Counted from the stretch's first letter, positions 53,936 through 63,193 are shown. The stretch: DNA of 64,000 nucleotides from Mycetocola miduiensis (GCF_900115155.1 NZ_FOVM01000002.1:374550-438549); one strand, 5' to 3'. Made by a program: numbers and translations. The notes: generated from the letters alone by a model not told the origin.

Positions 53936-56557
53936 CTATGTGCGCTTGTCCCGCCTCAGCGACTTGTGTAGAGCGTCCACGAAGAGAATGGCCAACCCGC
54001 CCGCCAGCACGAAGATCCAGCCGATCCACGACGGCCAAGTGCCACCCAACAACTCGGCAAGCACAGGGATCCCCAGAAAACACACCACGAGAGCGAGGTC
54101 CACCCCGACGGCGAACACCAGCGCGCGATTGGCGAACACGGGATGGGACCATGCAGGAAGCGTTTCGCTCCGGCACGCGAAAGCATTGGCGACTTGAGCC
54201 GAAGCGATCGTGGCGAAGACCGTTCCTGAGGCCATGGCTAGCAGGTCTGGCTGAGCTGATTCTCCCCACCGCCAGCCTCCGAGCAGGAGGACCGTCGTGA
54301 AACCCGTAAGGGAGACGGCAGCCTCAACCGGTCCGAGAACGCCGAACGCGCGGACGAGGAGCGGCCTGGTGATCAAGGGGTGCGAGCGGTCCTTCCCCTG
54401 CATGACTCGACGGCTCGGAGGTTCGACTCCCAAGGCCAACGCCGGGAGCATATCCGTGCCGATGTCCAGAGCAAGCACCTGCAGCACGCTGATCGCGAGG
54501 GGGAAGTTGCCACCGCTCAGCGCCCAGACGGCGAACGGCGCCAGTTCAGCAACGTTGTCCGTCAGGTGATAGGTGAGGAACCGTCTGGCGTTGGCAAACG
54601 TTGCTCGCCCGAGGCGAATGGCCGAAATGATCGTCGCAAAATGGTCGTCGAGGAGCACGAGGTCGGCTGCTTCGCGTGCAACATCGCTCCCGCTCGCACC
54701 CATCGCCACCCCGACGTCGGCCTCCCTCAGAGCCGGAGCGTCGTTCACCCCGTCTCCCGTCATAGCGACGACGTGTCCTCGCTGTTTGAGAATCCGTGCG
54801 ATCCTCAGCTTGTCTGCCGGAGCCACGCGCGCAACAACGGCGCCTTCCTCGTGGTCGAGGATGGCACCCAATTCCCGGTCGTCTCGGGGCAGGTCAGGTC
54901 CGAGCACAGGTCCCCCAGGAAGAAGCAGACCGACTTCCCGGGCGATCGCCCGAGCAGTATCGGGATGGTCTCCCGTCACCATGACCACTCGGATGCCGGC
55001 TTGGCGGCACGACTGGATCGCTCGGTGAACATCCGGCCGAGGTGGATCCTCCAGCCCCAGGAGTCCCAGAAGTTCGAGCCCGGTTTCGATTTCCTGTGCT
55101 GAGGTCCCAACAGTCAGTGCCCGACCGGCAACGGCCAGCACACGCAGACCGCGAGCCGCCATGGCATTCACCGCCTGGGTGCACTCGGGAGTCGTGTTCG
55201 TGCATTGCTGAAAGACTCTCTCCGGTGCACCGATCACGCTGACACGGTCGCGGCGAATCGCGGAGCTCATCATTCGGTCTGCCGTATATGGGAACCGGCT
55301 CTCTGGTTGAATTGCGTCGATGTCGATTCCGCTGCGCATGGCGAGGCACACGATCGCTGCCTCGAGCGGGTCGCCCTCGGCCACCCATTGCCCGTCACGA
55401 GAAATGGGGCGCCCCACCACGCATTGCGCAGCGGTTGACGAGATGCCGGGCAGGAGCGCCAGGGCAGCGGGTCTGCCTCCTGACTGGGCCACCGGTTCGT
55501 ATCCTTCACCCGTGACGGTGACGGCCCCGTGGAAGGTCCACACTTCGACCACAGACATCCGGTTCTGGGTAAGGGTCCCCGTCTTGTCTGTGCAGATGAT
55601 CGTTGTTGCTCCGAGAGTCTCCACAGCGTCGAGTCGCCGGACAAGTGCGTTCTGGTCCGCCATGAGCTGGGCGCCGCGGGCGAGTGCGAGAGTGACGGTC
55701 GGCAGGAGACCTTCCGGTACGAGGGCGACCGCCACACCGACCCCAAACAGAAATGCTTCGGTGGGTTGAAGTCCCAGAACGATCCCGGTGAGACCGAGGC
55801 CGACGCCAGCCAGTACGGCGATGGTGGCCACCGTCCGGACAACACGGTCCAGTTCACGAGCCAGGGGACTCGGTGGCCTCGTGGCGGCCTGCGCGAGTTC
55901 TGAGATCGCCGCCAGCGTCGTGTGTGAACCGGTGGCTGTGACAAGCGCTTCCGCGTGGCCCTCGACGACGAAGGTGCCGGCCGACAGCGGATCTCCTGCC
56001 GCACGGGCGACGGCGTCGCTCTCACCGGTCATCATCGATTCGTCGACTGCGAACGCAGTGGACTCTTCGACCCTCATGTCCGCTCCGATGCGATCACCCG
56101 AGCTGAGCATCACCCGGTCGCCGCGGACCAGGTCGGCTGCGTCGATGGTCACCAACGAGCCGTCTCGCCGAACCCTCGTGACGGTCGGAAGCAGAGCATG
56201 AAGTCGCTCCGCTGCCCTGTCGGCGCGGTATTCCTGCCAGAAAGCGAAGAGAGCGTTGAGGACGATCACGACGACGATAGCCACGCCAAGTGCTGGTGTT
56301 CCGCTGAGCAGGGCGAGCCCGGCGGCTGCCCACAGGAGTATCGCCAGCAAGTGCGTGAACTGGCGCATCAACGCAGCCACAGGTGACCGACGCGCCGCCG
56401 GAGGCGGCACGTTCGGACCGTCCTGGTTCAGCCTGACCTGTGCTTCGCCCGATGTCAGCCCGGCTGGCGAGCTCGTCTTTTCAGGCTCGCGGGCCATCGC
56501 GCTGTACACGCTTCCACATTGGCATCCAGTCGACTCGTCCCGTCTCGCGTCCGCCAT
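53936..56557 (-). CDS. Cation-transporting P-type ATPase, type II
   Basis: 873 residues from ATG 56557 with GAAGGGCGCCC upstream. N-terminal cation-ATPase domain, MTGESDAV in the actuator, helix 4 motif LVPEGLLPTVTLALA, phosphorylation site ICTDKTGTLTQN at about residue 323, VTGDHPDTARAI, TGDGVNDAPAL and a C-terminal helix block with DIGTDMLPALALG. The PEGLLPT form occurs in Na/K- and Ca-type P2 pumps. The ion is not decidable. A short Cys pair near the start (TGCQCGS) is unusual. A box lies at 73 bp. Confidence 0.9.
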   Translation of the reverse strand: MADARRDESTGCQCGSVYSAMAREPEKTSSPAGLTSGEAQVRLNQDGPNVPPPAARRSPVAALMRQFTHLLAILLWAAAGLALLSGTPALGVAIVVVIVLNALFAFWQEYRADRAAERLHALLPTVTRVRRDGSLVTIDAADLVRGDRVMLSSGDRIGADMRVEESTAFAVDESMMTGESDAVARAAGDPLSAGTFVVEGHAEALVTATGSHTTLAAISELAQAATRPPSPLARELDRVVRTVATIAVLAGVGLGLTGIVLGLQPTEAFLFGVGVAVALVPEGLLPTVTLALARGAQLMADQNALVRRLDAVETLGATTIICTDKTGTLTQNRMSVVEVWTFHGAVTVTGEGYEPVAQSGGRPAALALLPGISSTAAQCVVGRPISRDGQWVAEGDPLEAAIVCLAMRSGIDIDAIQPESRFPYTADRMMSSAIRRDRVSVIGAPERVFQQCTNTTPECTQAVNAMAARGLRVLAVAGRALTVGTSAQEIETGLELLGLLGLEDPPRPDVHRAIQSCRQAGIRVVMVTGDHPDTARAIAREVGLLLPGGPVLGPDLPRDDRELGAILDHEEGAVVARVAPADKLRIARILKQRGHVVAMTGDGVNDAPALREADVGVAMGASGSDVAREAADLVLLDDHFATIISAIRLGRATFANARRFLTYHLTDNVAELAPFAVWALSGGNFPLAISVLQVLALDIGTDMLPALALGVEPPSRRVMQGKDRSHPLITRPLLVRAFGVLGPVEAAVSLTGFTTVLLLGGWRWGESAQPDLLAMASGTVFATIASAQVANAFACRSETLPAWSHPVFANRALVFAVGVDLALVVCFLGIPVLAELLGGTWPSWIGWIFVLAGGLAILFVDALHKSLRRDKRT

Positions 56558-56629
56558 GGGCGCCCTTCACATGAGTCTGACTGCGGACCGGATCGCTCGA
56601 CCAGGGTCGAACGTCCTGAGGAACGCGGC

Positions 56630-56643
56630 AGGACCTACGACCG
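56630..56643 (-). promoter_or_regulatory. DosR-box-like site upstream of P-type ATPase
   Basis: Plus-strand AGGACCTACGACCG. The distance to the ATG (73 bp) matches the leadered class, but no nAnnnT hexamer is seen at 24-25 bp. Confidence 0.5.
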
Positions 56644-56696
56644 TGCCGGCGTCGACGTGTCCGATGTCGCCGCGGTCTCGCTTCTCGCTCCCGCCG

Positions 56697-59075
56697 TCAC
56701 CGTCCGAATCGCCGATGCACCCACTCAAGGGTCAGGCTCGCGCCGGCGGAAGTGCCGATCGCGGCGACCAGAAGATCGTTCGGGGGCATGTCCAACTCCA
56801 GGAAGTCCACGATCAGGGGAACCGACAAGACCACTATCAGACCGAGGTATGACGCCCCGACGATCGCGGCGGTGATGGGAGTGAACGGTCGAGCGAGAAC
56901 GGTCAGAACCCACAGGGCAGAGAGCGTCAGCGTGATGACCGCTGATGTCTGCACCTCCGCGCGGGGCGCTGCAGCGACGATAGTGGCATAGGCGACCACG
57001 AGGGCGACCGCGACCGCCACGACAAGGCCGGAGGGGACGCAAAACCGAAGGGCTCTCCGCAGAAACCCGGGACGGTAAAGGCGATCGTTCGGCAGAAGGG
57101 CGAGAACCAGAGCGGGAAGGCCGATCGTCAGACCGTCGACCACCGAGAGCTGGCGTGGCAGGAAGGGGTATGGCAAGAGGAGCGCTCCGCAGGCCACCCC
57201 GAGAAGGACTGCGTACGTCGTCTTGGTGAGGAAGAGTTTTGACAGTCGTTCGACGTTGGCGATCACCCGACGGCCTTCGCCGAGGATCCCGGGCAGCCTG
57301 GCGAAGGCACCGTCGAGCAGCACGACGTCAGCTACCGCCCGAGCCGCCGACGAACCAGAGCCCATGGCGATGCCGAGGTCCGCGTGCTTCAGCGCGAGCG
57401 CGTCGTTTACACCGTCTCCCGTCATTGCCACGGTGTAGCCGAGTGATTGGAAGCCCAGCACAAGCGCCTTCTTCTGCTCCGGCGTGACCCGACCGAAGAC
57501 CCGGTCTGTACGGAGAATGCTTGTGAGTTCGGCCGGGTCTCGGGGGAGGAGTCGCGCGTCGACGCCGGTGAAGCTGCCGGGGATTCCGGCCTCCCGTGCT
57601 ACCGCGGCCACAGTCAGTGGGTGGTCGCCAGAGATCACACACACTTCCACGCCTTGCCTGCCGAAGTAGCGGATCGTTTCGGCCGCGTCCCCACGGATCT
57701 GCTCGCGGAGCACCACCAGCGCAACCGGCTCCAACGCCGCCGGCAGAGCGGGTGCTTCTCCGTCCTCCGCCAGCTGGATGCGAACGTCTGAATGAGCGAG
57801 AACCAGTGTGCGGAGGCCGGTATCCGCCATTGAGCCGGCGCGGTTCAGCAGTGTCGGCGAGCTACCAGACGACGCGCCAAGCACGATGTCCGCGCCCCCG
57901 AGGACCCACGACCCTGGCATTCGGCCATCAACGAAATAGGCAGCGCTCCATTTGTGGCGGCTCGAGAACGGGATGGTGGCGTCTGGCAGCACAGCTTCGA
58001 CGCTGTCGGGCGGAAACGCTCGCCCGATCGCCTGCGCCGTGGCGTTGGCCACCGGATCAGCCGCGAACCAGGCCAGCGCGAGCTTCCAGCCCTTCGGTGG
58101 TCGGTCCACGGGTTCCACGCGGTCGAGAGCGAGTGACCCTTCCGTCAGTGTGCCCGTCTTGTCCACGCACAGCATGTTGACCCGCGCGAGACCTTCGACT
58201 GAGGCGATCTCATGGACGAGTACCCGGCGTCGGGAGAGCTTCACCGCCCCGACCGCCAGCGCCACGGATGTCATGAAGACGAGCCCCTGGGGCACCATCG
58301 CGATGAGCCCCCCGACAGCCCCGATCACCGCATCCCGCCAGGCGCCATTCGAGAGCGCCGTTGCCCAACCGCCGGCTGCCTGCATTTGACCGTTCAGGAG
58401 GATGCAACCGACAGGGAGCAGCCCGATCGAAATCCAGCGGATGACGCGCCAGATCGACTCCCGCAATTCACTGCGGACCGGTGAGAAGGTCCGGGCTTCT
58501 GCGGTGATGCGTGCCGCGTACGAGTCGGCACCGACACGAACGACCCGTGCGAGCCCGCTCCCGGAAAGCACGGTTGACCCGCTCAACAACTCTCTGCCAA
58601 GATCTGCACTCACCGGGTCCGCTTCGCCATTCAATAGGGATTCGTCGACTTCGATGTCCCGACCGGCGACCACCTCGGCATCCGCGGTCACTTGCTCGCC
58701 GGGACGCAACTCCAGCAGGTCGTCGAGCACCACGTCCGCCACGGAGCATTCGACACGACGGCCGTCGCGCAGCACCAGGGCCCGTGGCGCGTTGAGCACC
58801 GCGAGATGGGCCAGCGTTCGCTTGGCCCGGTATTCCTGCACGACGCCGATCAGAGTGTTGGCGACGAGGAACAACCCGAACAAAGCGTCCTGCCACGCTC
58901 CGAGCGTGAACAGAAGCGCGGAGCATCCGCCTACGACGGCATTGAACAGCGTAAGAACGTTGACGCGAACAATGTTCAGGAGCGACCGGCCCGTGTCATC
59001 CGGCTGGGTGTTGCCGAGCCCGTGGTCCCGGCGCTCCTGAACCTCCGCGGTGCTGAGCCCGGTCGGGGTTGTCAC
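56697..59075 (-). CDS. P-type ATPase, CtpE-like (HAD-IC family)
   Basis: 792 residues from GTG 59075, whose first bases overlap the stop of a 25-codon upstream frame (GTGA); ATG 59081, two codons earlier, is the alternative. Features: VDESLLNGEADPV in place of TGES, helix 4 motif MVPQGLV in place of PEGL, LCVDKTGTLTEG at about residue 303, ISGDHP, TGDGVNDALAL (the usual Pro-Ala is Leu-Ala) and a C-terminal block of helices. This matches the CtpE class, a calcium-type importer in Mycobacterium. Two boxes lie upstream. Confidence 0.88.
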   Translation of the reverse strand: MTTPTGLSTAEVQERRDHGLGNTQPDDTGRSLLNIVRVNVLTLFNAVVGGCSALLFTLGAWQDALFGLFLVANTLIGVVQEYRAKRTLAHLAVLNAPRALVLRDGRRVECSVADVVLDDLLELRPGEQVTADAEVVAGRDIEVDESLLNGEADPVSADLGRELLSGSTVLSGSGLARVVRVGADSYAARITAEARTFSPVRSELRESIWRVIRWISIGLLPVGCILLNGQMQAAGGWATALSNGAWRDAVIGAVGGLIAMVPQGLVFMTSVALAVGAVKLSRRRVLVHEIASVEGLARVNMLCVDKTGTLTEGSLALDRVEPVDRPPKGWKLALAWFAADPVANATAQAIGRAFPPDSVEAVLPDATIPFSSRHKWSAAYFVDGRMPGSWVLGGADIVLGASSGSSPTLLNRAGSMADTGLRTLVLAHSDVRIQLAEDGEAPALPAALEPVALVVLREQIRGDAAETIRYFGRQGVEVCVISGDHPLTVAAVAREAGIPGSFTGVDARLLPRDPAELTSILRTDRVFGRVTPEQKKALVLGFQSLGYTVAMTGDGVNDALALKHADLGIAMGSGSSAARAVADVVLLDGAFARLPGILGEGRRVIANVERLSKLFLTKTTYAVLLGVACGALLLPYPFLPRQLSVVDGLTIGLPALVLALLPNDRLYRPGFLRRALRFCVPSGLVVAVAVALVVAYATIVAAAPRAEVQTSAVITLTLSALWVLTVLARPFTPITAAIVGASYLGLIVVLSVPLIVDFLELDMPPNDLLVAAIGTSAGASLTLEWVHRRFGR

Positions 59076-59149
59076 GCCCATCCCGGTGCGACTCCGCCGG
59101 TTCGGAGGAACGACTGGAATGATTGCTCGAGGAGTGTTGAACCCTCCAT
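59072..59149 (-). CDS. Upstream open reading frame (25 codons) coupled to ATPase
   Basis: ATG 59149, preceded by AAGGACCGGCGC, encodes 25 residues (starting MEGSTLLEQS) and ends with TGA at 59072-59074, overlapping the ATPase GTG at 59073-59075. The distance from the box at 59207 to this ATG (58 bp) fits the island's leadered genes, whereas the ATPase start would be 126 bp or more away. It may be a leader peptide that drives translation of the ATPase by coupling. Confidence 0.45.
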   Translation of the reverse strand: MEGSTLLEQSFQSFLRTGGVAPGWA

Positions 59150-59206
59150 GCGCCGGTCCTTCCTTCGTACCGATTCATCGTCGTTCATGACCGGCATCCG
59201 TTTGAA

Positions 59207-59220
59207 GGGGCTTTCGTCCC
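59207..59220 (-). promoter_or_regulatory. DosR-box-like site, proximal of a tandem pair (CtpE-like ATPase)
   Basis: Plus-strand GGGGCTTTCGTCCC. The hexamer GACGAT on the minus strand is at 59177-59182, 25 bp from the box. Confidence 0.65.
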
Positions 59221-59240
59221 TCGTGACGTTGCACGGACGA

Positions 59241-59254
59241 AGGACCGTGGACCC
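59241..59254 (-). promoter_or_regulatory. DosR-box-like site, distal of a tandem pair
   Basis: AGGACCGTGGACCC, 34 bp centre to centre from the proximal box. Paired boxes are also known in mycobacterial DosR promoters. Confidence 0.6.
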
Positions 59255-59328
59255 TCGGCACAGGCACCGCGCTCGCTAAAGACCCAGAGCGTGACGGTCC
59301 GACTCCCTGACGCGGTGTTCGACGGTCG

Positions 59329-59809
59329 TCACCCTTGACTGTCTGTGCGGGAATTCCTCGGCGTCGCTGGCGGAGCCGGCGCTGCACGTGGGCGGTGGAC
59401 GACCAGAACGGGACAGCTCGCGTGTTCCGCGCAAGCGGCGCTCACCGAGCCGAGCAGCACGCCGGCCAGCCCGCCATGACCTCTGCTGCCCAGGACGAGC
59501 ATCCTTGCTCAGCTCGATGAGCGTTTTCGCAGCCGGTCCAGGAGCTGTCGTGGTCGACAGGTATTGCGGAGGTGCGCCGTCGAACGCGTGGGTGATCGCT
59601 TCCGTCAGGATCGTTCTGGCCTCCTCCTCCGGCGACGGGAGGGGGATCGGTCGGTAATCTCCGATCACCGGGTATTCCCACGTCATCACAGCCTCCAGTC
59701 GCACACCGAGCGCCTCCGCAATCTCGGCAGCTTCCCGAAGGGCGTCGACGGATGATTCCGACCCGTCGACTCCGACTACGACGTGACGTTTGCTGGTGCT
59801 GTCGGTCAT
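59329..59809 (-). pseudogene. Universal stress protein, frameshifted copy (copy 3)
   Basis: From ATG 59809 it follows the other single-domain USPs (VVVGVDGSESSVDALREAAEIAEALG) to LIELSKDAR. At about 59508 eight bases are missing compared with the copies, so the ATP-binding loop (MLVLGSRGHGGLAGVLLGS) and the C-terminus lie in another frame, ending at 59329. The frame read from the start instead yields an unrelated Arg-rich tail. The missing bases would form a near-repeat (GATGCTCG), suggesting slippage. The promoter is still perfect. Confidence 0.8.
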
Positions 59810-59844
59810 GTCTCCACGCTGGATGACGCTGGACAGAATTAGTA

Positions 59845-59858
59845 GGGCCGAAAGTCAC
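59845..59858 (-). promoter_or_regulatory. DosR-box-like site, leaderless promoter of USP copy 3
   Basis: Plus-strand GGGCCGAAAGTCAC. The hexamer CAGCGT is at 59816-59821, and 35 bases separate the box from the ATG. Divergent from the next box, 25 bp centre to centre. Confidence 0.75.
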
Positions 59859-59869
59859 ACTGAAGACTC

Positions 59870-59883
59870 GGGACTTTCGCCCT
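59870..59883 (+). promoter_or_regulatory. DosR-box-like site upstream of membrane protein-ADH operon
   Basis: GGGACTTTCGCCCT, identical to the sites at 639 and 2658. TTCACTG at 59906-59912 repeats the sequence of the paralogous promoter at 2694. Confidence 0.75.
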
Positions 59884-59957
59884 GTAGCTGTGCACGCGAA
59901 GCGCGTTCACTGAAAGAGTCTGGACTTCCAGGCGTGCCATGGAGAACGGAGGGTGCC

Positions 59958-60425
59958 GTGTGGAGTGTTCGGCTTCGGACGACGATATTCTGGTCGCTCC
60001 TCGGCGTCACCGCGTTCAACGCACTATCCTCCATGGTCAGTGGAGTCGCGTTGCTCGCGACCGGTGACCTCGGGATGCCCGCGACCTTTCTGGAAACCAG
60101 CCCCTTTCCCTCTTTCACGGTGCCGGGCGTGATCCTGGTGGTCGTCGTCGGCGGCACGCAGGCTGTCGCGTCTGCTCTCCTGGTCGTACGCCGCGAGTCG
60201 GCATTGTTCTGGTCGGCGGTGGCCGGGTTCGGAATGCTGATCTGGATCTTCACCGAAGTAGTTTTCATTCGAGAAGCTTCCTGGTTGCAGGTTCTCTACT
60301 TCGCCACAGGGACCGTGCAGCTCGTCTTGGTTCTTGCCCTGCTGGGTATCGTGAGCTGGCTGCCACGCGCACCCCTCCGCCGCCCCGCCGTTCCTGAGCG
60401 TCGCCCGGTCGGTTCCAGCCGATGA
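59958..60425 (+). CDS. Four-helix membrane protein, island family (copy 3)
   Basis: 155 residues from GTG 59958 (AGGGTGCC upstream; the frame opens at 59790 but lies over the promoter there). Same motifs as the copies at 2737 and 32926: GDLGMP, VVVGGTQAVA, FGMLIWIFTE, REASWLQVLYFATGT. The tail is shorter than in copy 1. The stop overlaps the ADH start by ATGA. The coupling suggests the membrane protein and the dehydrogenase work together, perhaps in handling an alcohol or aldehyde at the membrane, but this is inference. Confidence 0.8.
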   Translation: MWSVRLRTTIFWSLLGVTAFNALSSMVSGVALLATGDLGMPATFLETSPFPSFTVPGVILVVVVGGTQAVASALLVVRRESALFWSAVAGFGMLIWIFTEVVFIREASWLQVLYFATGTVQLVLVLALLGIVSWLPRAPLRRPAVPERRPVGSSR

Positions 60426-61438
60426 CGGACATGCGAGCCTGGGTGACCACAGACACGCCCGGAATTCTCGAGTTGTCCAGCAGGACGATTCCCCGACCTG
60501 GAGGCGACGAAGTCCTCGTAGAGGTGGAGGCGTGCGGCGTCTGCCGGACCGACCTCCACGTCATCGACAGGGAGTTGCCTGTCCACCGACCAGGCGTCGT
60601 TCCGGGACACCAGGTCGTGGGCAGGGTCCGCGACGTCGGGAGGTCAGTGCAGCGGCTGCGCCGCGGAGACCGTGTGGGCGTCGCGTGGCTTCGCCGCACG
60701 TGCGGGACGTGCCGTTGGTGCAGGGAGGGCCGCGAGAACCTCTGTCCAGGTTCCCGCTATACCGGTTGGGATGATGACGGAGGCTATGCGGAATACGCCT
60801 GCGTCGCCGAGAACTTCGCGTACCGGCTCTCGAACGAGGACGACCCGGTCGATATCGCCCCGCTCCTGTGCTCAGGCATCATCGGCTACCGTGCCCTGAC
60901 ACGAGCGAACCTGGTACCAGGTGGGCGACTCGGGCTGTACGGCTATGGCTCCAGCGCACACATCACCGGTCAGCTGGCCGTGGCTGCCGGCGCGGAGGTC
61001 TTCGTCATGACGAGGGGAGAGGAGAACCAGGGCCTCGCACGGCAACTCGGCGCAGCCTTCGTCGGTGACGCGACCGCGCGGGCCCCGGTGCCACTGGACT
61101 CGGCGATCGTCTTCGCCCCTGCGGGGGAGCTGGTGCCCGTCGCACTCCAGGCCACCGAACGCGGTGGGACGGTCGTCCTTGCCGGCATCCACATGTCAGA
61201 CATTCCCGCAATGTCTTACGAAGCGAACCTCTTCCATGAGCGGGATCTCCGAACCGTGACCGCGAACACTCGAGCTGATGGCGCCGCGTTCCTTCGCCTG
61301 GCGCGCAATCTCGGGCTCACCCCGACGGTCACTCGTTTTCCCTTCACCGGTGCTCGGAACGCACTGAACCAACTGCGCGCAGGAGCCGTCTCGGGCTCGC
61401 TCGTGGTCACATCCGCGGCACCAGTCGTTTCTCAGTAA
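60422..61438 (+). CDS. Zinc-dependent alcohol dehydrogenase (AdhA-like MDR)
   Basis: 338 residues. Zinc ligands CGVCRTDLH and PGHQVVG (where many members have GHE), structural Cys set CGTCRWCREGRENLC, Rossmann segment GRLGLYGYGSSAHI, which is less canonical than GxGxxG, and a C-terminal domain with GGTVVLAGIHMSDIP. It resembles the zinc-binding alcohol dehydrogenase family of AdhA type, whose members act on simple alcohols or aldehydes. Translationally coupled to the membrane protein and followed by the small membrane gene after 25 bp. Confidence 0.88.
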   Translation: MTDMRAWVTTDTPGILELSSRTIPRPGGDEVLVEVEACGVCRTDLHVIDRELPVHRPGVVPGHQVVGRVRDVGRSVQRLRRGDRVGVAWLRRTCGTCRWCREGRENLCPGSRYTGWDDDGGYAEYACVAENFAYRLSNEDDPVDIAPLLCSGIIGYRALTRANLVPGGRLGLYGYGSSAHITGQLAVAAGAEVFVMTRGEENQGLARQLGAAFVGDATARAPVPLDSAIVFAPAGELVPVALQATERGGTVVLAGIHMSDIPAMSYEANLFHERDLRTVTANTRADGAAFLRLARNLGLTPTVTRFPFTGARNALNQLRAGAVSGSLVVTSAAPVVSQ

Positions 61439-61463
61439 CACCTCAAGCAGAAGGAGCGTACTC

Positions 61464-61682
61464 ATGGTCAACGGCAACACAATGACCCGCGACAGTCGAG
61501 TTCGCGTGATTGTGCGCGACGGCCCATGGGGTTTTTTCTTTCTCCTGGCCTATATCGGAGCGGCAATCTATTTCGTCTCTGAGTCCGACGGGTCGTTCTG
61601 GGGCGTCATCCTCGGGTTGCTTCAGGCGATCGTGTGGCCGGCATACGTTCTGTACAACACTCTCGCGCTGATCGGAGCCTGA
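61464..61682 (+). CDS. Small two-helix membrane protein
   Basis: 72 residues with AAGGAG upstream. GPWGFFFLLAYIGAAIYFVSESDGSFWGVILGLLQAIVWPAYVLYNTL: two hydrophobic segments joined by an acidic turn (SESDG). The same gene in damaged form is at 3291-3486, where it also follows a member of the four-helix membrane family. Probably the last gene of the unit starting at 59958. Function unknown. Confidence 0.75.
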   Translation: MVNGNTMTRDSRVRVIVRDGPWGFFFLLAYIGAAIYFVSESDGSFWGVILGLLQAIVWPAYVLYNTLALIGA

Positions 61683-61712
61683 CGACGGGCTCGGTCGGCG
61701 GATCGGGACCGG

Positions 61713-63002
61713 TCAGGTCGTCAGACGGACGAACTCCTCTTTCATCGCCTGCGCGAACACCACTCCCGGAAGCGAGGCTTCGTCGAAGTGGATGCTGCAC
61801 CACAGCCTGCCGGCGTACGACGAGGCAGCCACACCGAGCCGAACGTTGCCTGCCAGCACCGCGAGCGGCCAGACAGCAGTAACGGGAGCACCGGCGAGGA
61901 ACATCCGGCTGGCTGGTCCGGGCACATTGGTGACGAAGCCGGCGACCAGGCGCTGCCGGCGGCCGATTCGGTCCATGATACGGGCACCTGTCGGGCCGCG
62001 CATGAATTCGAGGGTGCCCTGGTCACGTGCCCGTTGCTTCTCGAGATGCGTTTGATCAGCGACGAGGCGAAGGCGCGCGTCAGGATCCGGTTCGGCGAGG
62101 GGGAGTCGGACGATCATGACTCCGACCTGATTGCCTGAGCTTCCCCGCCGACCCAGGGCGACCGGGGTCGAGACTGGCAGGACCGAGGGAATCGGCTCCC
62201 CCGCGGCTTGAAGCATTGCGATGTATCCGGCTGTTGTGGCGGAAAGCAGTGCGTCGTTCACCGTCATCCCGAATGGGCGAACACGCGTCTTGAGCGCTCG
62301 GAGGTCGGTGTCCACGAAGACGACACCTCGTCGCGGCCCGCGGTCACCGAGAAGGACCGTTGTGTTCACGCCCCTGCCGAAAACGGTCTTCAGTATGCGG
62401 CCCACGCTGAAGATTGCTCGTCTCATCATGCGCAGCGGATGCTTGCCGTGCGTCGTGATGGAAGCAGGCGTCATCGTCGGGTCAGACGCGGGTGGCGTTG
62501 ATACTGCGAGACGATCGACGGTGGCCGCCCGTTCGAAGAGCGCGTGCGCGATGGCAAGAGCAGCCATCCCATCGGCGATAGCGTGATGGATGCGAAGCAC
62601 GAATACGACGTTTCCCGTGCGCGAGTCCGGCCCGATGAGCAGTTCCCATAGCGGCCGGTCCAGGGGAAGTGGAACCGTCATGAGCTGACCACACGTTCGC
62701 TCGATCCCGTCTATCCCGTCAAACGGGCCGATGAGCCGGATGTGACGTTCCAGGTCCGGTTTCGCCTCCACCCAGTGATGGCTTCGGCCGACGGGGACGG
62801 GAACACGACACAGCGACGGAAGGGCGGCGATCCGGTCGGCGAGGACCGCGCGCATCGTTGCAATGTCGGGCGTTCCGTCAGTCCTGACGAAGCCGCCGGG
62901 CTCGAACAGCCCGGCGATGAGGAACACGTTGACCTGGCCGACGTGATCGAGCACCAGATTGGCCTCATCGACGGCCGCCAGTTGCTCCGTCGCCGACCGC
63001 AT
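61713..63002 (-). CDS. Wax-ester synthase/diacylglycerol acyltransferase (WS/DGAT, Tgs1-like)
   Basis: 429 residues. The active-site motif HHAIADG is at residues 139-145, and the downstream PLWELL before it and the C-terminal NVPGPASRMFLAGAPVTAVWP are typical of bacterial WS/DGAT. It acylates diacylglycerol or a fatty alcohol, giving storage lipid; in Mycobacterium tgs1 is DosR-regulated and lies beside devRS, as here. The ATG has no ribosome-binding site, and TATGCT lies 7 bp before it, so it is probably leaderless. Only a very degenerate box (63038-63051) lies at the expected place. Confidence 0.9.
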   Translation of the reverse strand: MRSATEQLAAVDEANLVLDHVGQVNVFLIAGLFEPGGFVRTDGTPDIATMRAVLADRIAALPSLCRVPVPVGRSHHWVEAKPDLERHIRLIGPFDGIDGIERTCGQLMTVPLPLDRPLWELLIGPDSRTGNVVFVLRIHHAIADGMAALAIAHALFERAATVDRLAVSTPPASDPTMTPASITTHGKHPLRMMRRAIFSVGRILKTVFGRGVNTTVLLGDRGPRRGVVFVDTDLRALKTRVRPFGMTVNDALLSATTAGYIAMLQAAGEPIPSVLPVSTPVALGRRGSSGNQVGVMIVRLPLAEPDPDARLRLVADQTHLEKQRARDQGTLEFMRGPTGARIMDRIGRRQRLVAGFVTNVPGPASRMFLAGAPVTAVWPLAVLAGNVRLGVAASSYAGRLWCSIHFDEASLPGVVFAQAMKEEFVRLTT

Positions 63003-63193
63003 GGAGACAGCATAGGTGCGCGGGCAGGAGTCGGGAAGCGGCTTGCGGCAACGTCGGCGGTGGTTTATCTGAGTGAGCAGTCGCGGCCGAGGCCGCTCGG
63101 GTGATGGGTGCAGCTGTAGCCCCTGAACCCCCTACCGCCGCCTGGCATCGCATGATTACCCTCGGTTTAGGACGCGCCGAGGAGGGAGACACC

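Noticed and set aside
59276-59809. 177-codon frame as an intact USP
   Set aside because: The last 65 codons are an Arg-rich out-of-frame tail; the true C-terminus is in another frame.
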